Assembly: GCA_030068145.1 (NCBI GenBank)
Contig: JAPJBO010000458.1
Location: 1 to 64,000 of the forward strand
DNA from: Diplonema papillatum
Taxonomy: Eukaryota > Euglenozoa > Diplonemea > Diplonemida > Diplonemidae
DNA: 64,000 nucleotides
Direction: 5' to 3'
Shown one piece after another: positions 57,601 through 64,000 of this stretch. The notes beneath the pieces are model-generated. The model had not been told where the DNA came from. It saw nothing but the letters and a program-made list of their open reading frames with translations, and did not search any database. Numbering within the stretch: position 1 is the first letter of the stretch; every line of letters starts with the position of its first letter. The position numbers were made by a program, and so were the translations under genes.

Positions 57601-58490
57601 GCTGCTCCCACCACGTTCTTGCGTTCTCCCCAGAAAGATAATATTAGGCAACAAAGACACACACGGCTGCTACCACAGATCCGATATGCATGCTAGTATT
57701 CCTTACGGGAACCCTTTCACCGATGGCCATGTACCTATGCGGTTCCACGAACGATCACCACGTTCGCTCCAGAAAGAGAATATTAGGCAACAAAGACACA
57801 CACACGGCTGCTACCACAGATCCGATATGCATGCTAGTATTCCTTACGGGAACCCTTTCACCGATAGTCACGTACTGTTTGCTGCCTCTGCGGTTCCACG
57901 AACGATCACCACGTTCACTCCAGAAAGATAATATTAGGCAACAAAGACGCACACACGGCTGCTACCACAGATCCGATATGCATGCTAGTATTCCTTACGG
58001 GAACCCTTTCACCGATGGTCATGTACTGTTTGCTGCCTCTGCGGTTCCACGAACGATCACCACGTTCGCTCCAGAAAGATAATATTAGGCAACAAAGACG
58101 CACACACGGCTGCTACCACAGATCCGATATGCATGCTAGTATTCCTTACGGGAACCCTTTCACCGATGGTCATGTACTGTTTGCTGCCTCTGCGGTTCCA
58201 CGAACGATCACCACGTTCGCTCCAGAAAGAGAATATTAGGCAACAAAGACGCACACACGGCTGCTACCACAGATCCGATATGCATGCTAGTATTCCTTAC
58301 GGGAACCCTCTCACCGATGGTCATGTACTGTTTGCTGCCTCTGCGGTTCCACGAACGATCACCACGTTCTCTCCAGAATGATAATATGAGGCAGCAAAGA
58401 CACCCGCACGGCTACTGCCACAGATACGACCTTACGGAAACCCGTAAACTCAACGATGATCACCCGGTGACTTTTAAACCCCCAATGTCT
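57601..58490 (+). repeat. ~151-bp tandem repeat, five to six units, made from the family C 5' arm
   Basis: TTAGGCAACAAAGAC starts units near 57644, 57783, 57933, 58084 and 58235, with a variant at 58388. Each has CGGCTGCTACCACAGATCC, GATATGCATGCTAGTATTCC, GGAACCCTTTCACCGATGG, TGCGGTTCCACGAACGATC. The last unit continues into a family C core (GATGATCACCCGGTGAC). A continuous plus frame exists but follows from the repeat. Confidence 0.9.
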
Positions 58491-58682
58491 GTTTTATTAT
58501 CGGGGTCAACTCCACACGTTGGCGAGTGAGCTGGTCTGGACCGCTCATCTGCGATGAGTTGAATCGGGTTACGCGCGCTCCGATACGGAACCTTGTGTAC
58601 GTGAGTACAAACCTTCTTTCCAAAGGTGTTCCTGAACGGTTGTAGAGGTTGGCTAATCGATAATAAAAGAATCTTCATTTTC

Positions 58683-58870
58683 TTTTTTAGAAACATTTTC
58701 TCCTTTCCTCCTTTACTTTGATCACAGGTGTCACGGCAAGTTTTGGCAGCCGCTGCTTAACAAGTGCATGTTAATCCGTGTGGTTCATGTACTTAAAAGA
58801 ACTCAATGCTTAACAAAATTTGACGTAGGCGGCTGTGGGTTACATCTGAATGACACCTCAATACAAAAAA
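58683..58870. mobile_element. Family D element without insert
   Basis: ACATTTTCTCCTTTCCTCC, GGTGTCACGGCAAGTTTTGG, GCAGCCGCTGCTTAACAA, TTCATGTACTTAAAAGAAC, to TGAATGACACCTCAATAC. Empty counterpart of 48900-49800. Confidence 0.75.
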
Positions 58871-58924
58871 AGTTGTCGACAACTAACAAGTAAAAGTCAC
58901 AAGAGCCATGGACTTGGCAAAGCA

Positions 58925-59088
58925 CATAGGAAAAAAGAGCGTGCGCTAAAGTAAGTCGAATAGTCGGCAATATGCAGCAAAGATATACACACAAACATAC
59001 TTTACCTTAAAGGAACGTTTATGACTACGGTCACCCGGAGACTATAAAACCCCGGATCCCTAAGCGAACTTGCACTCTAGAAGTAATA
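58925..59088 (+). repeat. Family C, full copy
   Basis: AAGAGCGTGCGCTAAAGTAAG, TAGTCGGCAATATGCAGC, ACCTTAAAGGAACG, CGGTCACCCGGAGACTATAA, TAAGCGAACTTGCACTCTAG. Lies ~340 bp before an inverted element A. Confidence 0.8.
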
Positions 59089-59432
59089 AAACAAAACTAC
59101 GCATTTCTTTTCACTTGCTGTAACAGTTAGTGTGTGAAAATGAAGACCCCCTTTGTTCACGTGACACCCTGCCCGCCCGACGACACCAGGGCCGATCGCC
59201 GCGAGACTCAATAAGTCCACCCCGCAGCCTGTTGGGTTCATTCTCCTATTTTGATGTTGCGTGCGTGCGCGAAATGGCAAGGCGGACCTGCAAGAAACGC
59301 GCGGCATGGCAGCAGGGAAACAGGAAGGAACACAGCAGGTGAGACCTGCGGCAACATCCCACCTAATGCAGAACCAAAGCTCATCCTTCTGGCTAGCGAA
59401 ACGGATCCTTTCCGCAGTAAAACAAAAAGAAG
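59089..59432. other. Spacer, nothing recognised
   Basis: A short plus frame (MRARNGKADLQETRG) runs through here into the next element; not supported as a gene. Confidence 0.35.
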
Positions 59433-59650
59433 AAAAATACTCGAGGGACTGCCTTGTGCTCATTTCGAAGGAGGCTAGAGGGGGAGAAAACAATACAACT
59501 ACAAAGTGGGTCTTTTTTGTTGAACGCTTACGCCCGCCACTAAACCCAGATTTACCTGTGTTTCGTGTGGGCTGCAGCACATTTACCTCCTTTGATCTAT
59601 CGCAACTGGCAGTCTCCTCAAGCATTTTCTACAAAGCAGGTGCTTATTCA
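59433..59650 (+). mobile_element. Interspersed element A, copy 9 (opposite orientation, with A-tract)
   Basis: AAAAATACTCGAGGGACTGCC to CTACAAAGCAGGTGCTTATTC followed by nine A residues, consistent with a retroposon 3' tail. Confidence 0.8.
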
Positions 59651-59653
59651 AAA

Positions 59654-60300
59654 AAAAAAGCGACGGGGAAGACGACGAGAGGAAGCACCCTCAGGGCGCT
59701 GGAGACGGTCCCAGGGGCGGTGGACCTCCTGCTCGCGATCGTGAGAAGGTCGATACTGCCGAAGGGAACCCGCGTGCAGTGTAGACGGTGTTGCGAGCTG
59801 GCGACCGCAGAACACGTGCTGCTTGCCGACGACGACACACACAACGAAGTGTCGGACATCCGAAGCGCCACAACGCGTCGCCCGCCGGTGGTAAAAGAGC
59901 TCCTTGAAGACTTTGCGCTGAAGCACGGGCCGGCGGTACTACACGTCGCGAGACGCGTGAAAGCCCTGTGCGATGACCCGCTCGCCGCCCGATGGTCGAC
60001 GCTGATCACGACGTATTCGGTCTAAGAAGCCCGGCACCGAAATAGCCGATATGAGAAATGTGGACACTATCGAGAGCTTTGGTTTTATCTTTGCGAGCGG
60101 GACACCTAGAGGGCGAACGAGGCGGGACTACGAATTCTTCTTTTCTTATAGAGACGGCGCGAGACAAAAAAAAGAAAAAAGACGTTATCCCAAACAACTT
60201 CCGCCGGTAGAGAAATCTTGCCTAAAGGAATCAACTGCCTTCGGGTAGGCTAGTCTGACACTAGTTGTCGTCGGGAAAAACAAAAAAAAAAAAAAAAAAC
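59654..60300 (+). mobile_element. LINE 3' fragment: zinc-knuckle coding end, 3'-UTR and poly-A
   Basis: The frame to 60025 ends with LPKGTRVQCRRCCELATAEH then VLLADDDTHNEVSDI, a zinc-knuckle-like C..C...H pattern at the end of LINE proteins, then VARRVKALCDDPLAARW. The 3'-UTR ends GGTAGGCTAGTCTGACAC and a poly-A run at about 60278-60298. Second, uninterrupted version of the tail seen at 25310-26205. Confidence 0.5.
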
Positions 60301-61539
60301 ACACAAGAAAAAAAAACAAAGCAAGAGCGAAAGAAGTATAAATAAACAACAACTAAAAAAAAAAGCATTCGCTTTCCCTTACAGCGGCAAAAAACTGTAA
60401 ATGATAGAACCCCTCAAGACATAGTGCCCCGAGCCAGTCCTCACTACCGTCAGAATTGCCGGATTATTCTGTACGCTTTGCAGGGCATCCCCAGGCTCAT
60501 TGCATGCTAGCGCCTAGTCAGGCTCTGTCAGTGACAGGCCAGTCTACCTTGCTGCGCACTACTACCGCGGTCTTCCAGCAGCCTAAGGCCACGCAGACAC
60601 AGACTCTGAGCATCCTAAACTCACTGCCAGAGGCACTATCAGAATTTGGTGGATACCCTGGGCCATTCCACGCCTATTCTGGTCTATCACTTCGCGCAGC
60701 TGGAGATCTCTACATTCTACTGTCGCGGTCTCGTCAGTCTGTTCACTTTTTGTGGTCGACTGGTTGGTCAGGACAGGCCAAGCACGCACCAGCGGGTTGC
60801 TGCCGCTTTCTAAACCGCACGGGTCACGGTTTCTGTCCAGTTTTTGTGGCGGACTGGCTAAGAAACCAGATGGCAGCGCATGTCGCTGTTACCACCCCCC
60901 ACCCTTCCCCCCCCTCCTTCTTTCAGGAACCTGTCCGTTTCGTGCTCTTCCTTCTTGCTGTCTAAGAGGTGTGGTGGGCAAAGGTATCGTCTGCTTCTCC
61001 GTTTGCGCTGTCCCACACTGGAGTACTCTGGACCCCAAGAACACCCAGAAAGAAGCCGGCGTCTTCGGGCCTCTCGCACTGGCTTGGCTACATGGGGCTT
61101 ATGCTGACTTCTTCCTCCGGTCCGGCTCAAAAATCGGGAAGGTGTGACTGACATTCTTTGATCCTGTTGGTTCGGGCTCGTTCAGGAGTGCTACCTTTTA
61201 CCGGGATAATTGCTAGTCGTAGAAGCCAGCCCCACCTCGAATTCTCCTGGTGTCGATTCGAGGTGGTCGTGCTCACCTGGCCATGCGTCTAGCTCCTATT
61301 CCCTCAGTAAACTGCAAGTCTGCAGAGGTCCCAGGAAGACCGCGACTCGGACAGAAATCAAACAAGTTGTCCGGAATTCTCCGCCGGCTACTCACTCAGG
61401 CATGGGCACATGCTTCTGTCTTTCCAGCTCAGGACAAAGGGGAAAGGGGAGAAATCACTTCCGTTGGGGTAACCCCCCCGAGATAGCCACGGTTGATGAG
61501 AGAACAGGCTAGCCCAGGAGGTCACACCGCCAAAGAAAT
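60301..61539. other. Spacer, nothing recognised
   Basis: Open frames here lack ATG or any recognisable motif; no repeat family identified. Confidence 0.4.
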
Positions 61540-61800
61540 TCCTACCCGGCCAACCGATATATTCCTGGAGAGCGTTCGTTTGCCTTTGTGGAATTCCCAC
61601 GATGGATCGCAACACTGGCCGACGACAGGATTTTGAGAAAAATGATGAACCAGCAAAAAAACCCTGTGAAATTCCCACGATGGATAGCAACACTGGCCGC
61701 CGGCAGGATTCTGAGAAAAATGATGAACCAGCAAAAACCCCACCACGAGAGACCCCTAACCCCCCGGAATCTCAAGCGAACTTCAAACTCCAAAACCCTG
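61540..61800 (+). repeat. Family J repeat plus 78-bp tandem pair and a weak family C core
   Basis: 61540-61606 is the inverted partner of 37946-38012. TTCCCACGATGGATMGCAAC starts two 78-bp units (61596, 61674) with GAGAAAAATGATGAACCAGC. GGAATCTCAAGCGAACTTC then ACTCCAAAAC resembles the end of family C. Confidence 0.7.
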
Positions 61801-61829
61801 AACGCCCCCCTTTTTGCTGTGCCACCCGC

Positions 61830-62757
61830 TGGTGAACTAGCTCAACCAGTACTTCATGGCTCACGGCGCAGTGACCGCATGCAGGCAAAGACGCCGCTTG
61901 CTGAACCGGGTCCAGAGGTGCCTACCACATCAACGAGAAAAAAACTGGAATTAACTTGTGTGCACGCGCACGGCACAGCACCACACGAGTCAACTAATAT
62001 ACTGATATACGAACAGACGGGGGAGAAACCGGGAAACCGGGGGTGGAACGGAGGTGACACATACAGAGAAGAAGGCTCGCGCTCGTTTGGAGTGTGAGGG
62101 CGGCGCCACGCAAGGCTGCCGGACGCAATGTCTGAATCCGCTGCGCATGAAGGCAAAGGACACCAGCTCGCTGAACCGGTGACCGCAACAAGGCACGATG
62201 GTGAAATACAAAAAAGGCAATCGAGGAAAGCTATCGGTCGTGGAGATACGATCGAGGACAGCCCCTTTTGAAAGCTGAAGAATGAATAGAATGATCATGC
62301 ATCAATCTAGGCTTGACACGATACAATCTCTGGTATCGGGGAATCTCTGATTCGTCAGATTTTCCTCGGTTCAGCGTGCAGGAGCCGATGATCCCCTTCT
62401 GCCGCAGGGCTACCGCGATATCCGATGGGGAGGGCGGCGCTGCTGCCGCCGCTGGTGAACAGTACTTCATGGCCCACGGCGCAGTGACCGCATGAAGGCA
62501 AAAGACGCCGCTTGCTGAACCGGGTCCAGAGGTGCCTACCACCTTCAGCCGGCGGGAACGAGAAAAAAGCTGGAATTAACTTGTGTGCACACGCACGGCA
62601 CAGCACCACACGAGTCAACTAATATACTGATATACGAACAGACGGGGGGGAGAAACCGGGGGTGGGAGGGAGGTGACACATACAGAGAAGAAGGCACACA
62701 ACATTGTCGCGCTCGTGTGAAGTGTGAGGGCGGCGCCACGCAAGGCTGCCGGACGCA
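61830..62757 (+). pseudogene. Scrambled 5'-end copies of the last gene (at least two)
   Basis: Copy 1 has an ATG at 62128 in the same leader (GGCGGCGCCACGCAAGGC, TGCCGGACGCA|ATG) but is deleted after three codons and frameshifted (ATGAAGGCAAAGGACACC, then a gap). Copy 2 at 62380-62520 repeats mid-exon sequence (GAGCCGATGATCCCCTTC, CAGTACTTCATGGCCCACG) out of frame before joining the leader of the intact gene. Another mid-exon piece lies at 61835-61900. Unit spacing is about 630 bp. Confidence 0.8.
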
Positions 62758-63428
62758 ATGTCTGATGTCGCGCCCGCTGTGCGCGATGCCCACCGGGACA
62801 GCATGCAGATGGCCCGCGACGCTGTGAAGGCGAAGCGGGCCATGCTCGGCTACGCCTACGGCCGCATGAAGGCAAAGGACACCAGCTCGCTGAACCGGTT
62901 CATGACCGCAACCGGCGCCAGCGAGGGCGTGACCGTGCAGGAGCCGATGATCCCGTTCTGCCGACAAGCCACCGCGACATCCGCGCGCACGGACCCTTGC
63001 AAGGAAGGGGAGGGCGGCGCTGAAAAGCTGCCGCCGCTGGTCAACGAGCTCAACCAGTACTTCATGGCGCACGACGCCGGCACTGAGGTCTCGCAGCTGC
63101 AAGTCATGCAGGAGTGGGTCAACTCGAAGCTCATCTCGCACCAGAACAAGAAGAAGACCAACGGGAACACCCGCGGGCTCATGACGCTGGCCCTTGGCGG
63201 GGACCTCGACTTAGTCGTCGACCTGTACAACGACAGCTCCGCTCCTGCGAGCAGCGGCAAGGTGGCCTCCGGCAGCGCGGCCGCCGGAAAGCCCGACGCG
63301 CAGAAGTCGCTCAACAGCTACTTCCTCGGCGACCCGGCGTTCGCCTGCAGCGGCAACAACACCAACAACCGCAACAACAGCAGCGCCAGCGGCCAGGCCC
63401 CGGGGCCGGACGCGTCGTCGGCAGACAG
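62758..63428 (+). CDS. Uncharacterised protein, first exon (gene continues beyond window)
   Basis: An ATG at 62758 opens 223 codons: a helical basic head (VRDAHRDSMQMARDAVKAKR), QEPMIPFCRQATAT, a conserved-looking middle (LVNELNQYFMAHDAGTEVSQ, LQVMQEWVNSKLISHQNKKK, LMTLALGGDLDLVVDLYND), then a Ser/Ala/Gln/Asn-rich tail. At 63428 the sequence GCAGACAG|GTAAGC is a strong splice donor, so the coding region probably continues past the window. The same middle and leader segments are present, broken, in the upstream copies, which supports this as the intact gene. I do not recognise the family; the mix of helices and low-complexity tail gives no function. Confidence 0.6.
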
Positions 63429-63508
63429 GTAAGCACTTTCTATCTACTATCGAGTTCTCGTGAAATATTGCTAGAAATCGTCTTCTTGTTGCGTTAGCGG
63501 GGGGGGGA

Positions 63509-63775
63509 GTCATTTGCATGCAAATGAGTACCACACGATGCCAGCTCTTCGCTACGTGACTCCAGAAGGGTCACTTTTTCCGCGCTTTCGTCGTGGTGCA
63601 ACCCTTGTCGGTTGCAACTGTTGCTGGAAGTTGCTTACGAGTTCATAATCCGAAAAGGAACTTCGCTTTCCCGTTTGCGCCGACAGGCACGCCGAGATAA
63701 GGACGACGCGAGTAGCCGGGAAGGGCCGGCGGGAGGGCGCGATCGTTGTACGACCCGTGGAGGGCGCAGTGGCCG
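63509..63775 (-). repeat. Inverted copy of the Arg-rich gene's 3' end (516-780)
   Basis: In reverse it reads GTCGTACAACGATCGCGCCC, TCCCGGCTACTCGCGTC, GAAAGCGAAGTTCC, TTTTTCGGATTATGAACTC-type sequence, GTGACCCTTCTGGAGTCACG and the TCATTTGCATGCAAATGA palindrome, in the same order as 516-780 with several deletions. The minus frame still reads QRSRPPAGPSRLLASS then SRRACRRKRESE. It lies within the probable first intron of the last gene. 63776-64000 shows nothing else recognised. Confidence 0.8.
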
Positions 63776-64000
63776 TATGCCAAGTCCGTGTTCACCAGAA
63801 TCACAGTCAGCTAGAAATCTGACAACTTGGGGGCAAGATCTCGGCAGATCAGAAAACAATGCACGGGTTGGTTTTCGAGTAGCACACACCCCCCTCCTCC
63901 TGGTTTACTGGCTATATTGTCCTGCTCTGGTTTTGATGTCCGATCCCACGCTTGATCATCCGCCGGAACCTTTCCGACACTGCGGGGAAAAGACCCTTCA

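Noticed and set aside
57690-58381. Repeated protein frame on the plus strand
   Set aside because: Follows the ~151-bp tandem repeat and changes frame between units; no independent coding sign.
60456-60965. 170-codon plus-strand frame
   Set aside because: No ATG at its start, no recognisable motif, and no repeat or copy support.

Overview
This is eukaryotic nuclear DNA, probably from a protist. The genes are typically eukaryotic (MAPR-type cytochrome b5 protein, type II AAA+ ATPase, GET1/WRB receptor, EF-hand protein, Tubby protein). Several are split by GT-AG introns whose reading phases match across the junctions. Exons are GC-rich and the DNA between them is packed with dispersed repeats, minisatellites and homopolymers. 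All ten protein genes I accept as host genes lie on the + strand. One-way gene order and tandem duplication are known from dinoflagellates and relatives, but I saw no spliced-leader sequence and cannot name the lineage.

Layout: 0-4 kb, tail of an Arg/Gly-rich protein gene, a MAPR gene and a small gene broken by a 59-bp repeat. 4.5-8 kb, AAA+ ATPase plus three decaying copies of its 3' end. 9-11.5 kb, Gln-rich protein gene plus copies of its 3' end, one with a CAG tract of about 33 units. 13-19.2 kb, minisatellite, two partial 5' copies and then the intact coiled-coil/WPPSP gene, with a transposon in its intron. 21.6-24.1 kb, partial 5' copy and then the intact EF-hand gene, whose intron holds two interspersed elements and an antisense 18S rRNA-like piece. 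24.3-30 kb, repeats with a hAT element nested in a LINE tail. 30.4-33.6 kb, GET1 gene with a repeat-filled intron and a broken 3' copy. 34-38 kb, LINE remains and a 540-bp (AC)n tract. 39-51.5 kb, two broken 5' copies and then a three-exon Tubby gene; its 6.9-kb first intron holds about 46 copies of an 80-bp satellite and nested transposons. 51.7-54.7 kb, an apparently complete DDE-type DNA transposon with inverted repeats of about 400 bp, then an antisense 3' piece of 18S rRNA. 55-61.5 kb, repeats and a LINE tail. 61.8-64 kb, scrambled 5' copies and then the first exon of an unknown gene that runs off the window.

Two themes recur. First, seven genes carry partial tandem copies of one end only: 5' copies upstream or 3' copies downstream, with one intact copy kept. 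Second, the spacers and introns are built from about ten short repeat families. Two of these (called A and B here) share both ends but not their middles. Another (C) carries a TTTAAAA-bearing core that sits just upstream of some start codons and, in two introns, only about 10-20 bp before the splice acceptor. Transposon calls were made by eye; several are backed by target-site duplications or empty-site paralogues inside this window.
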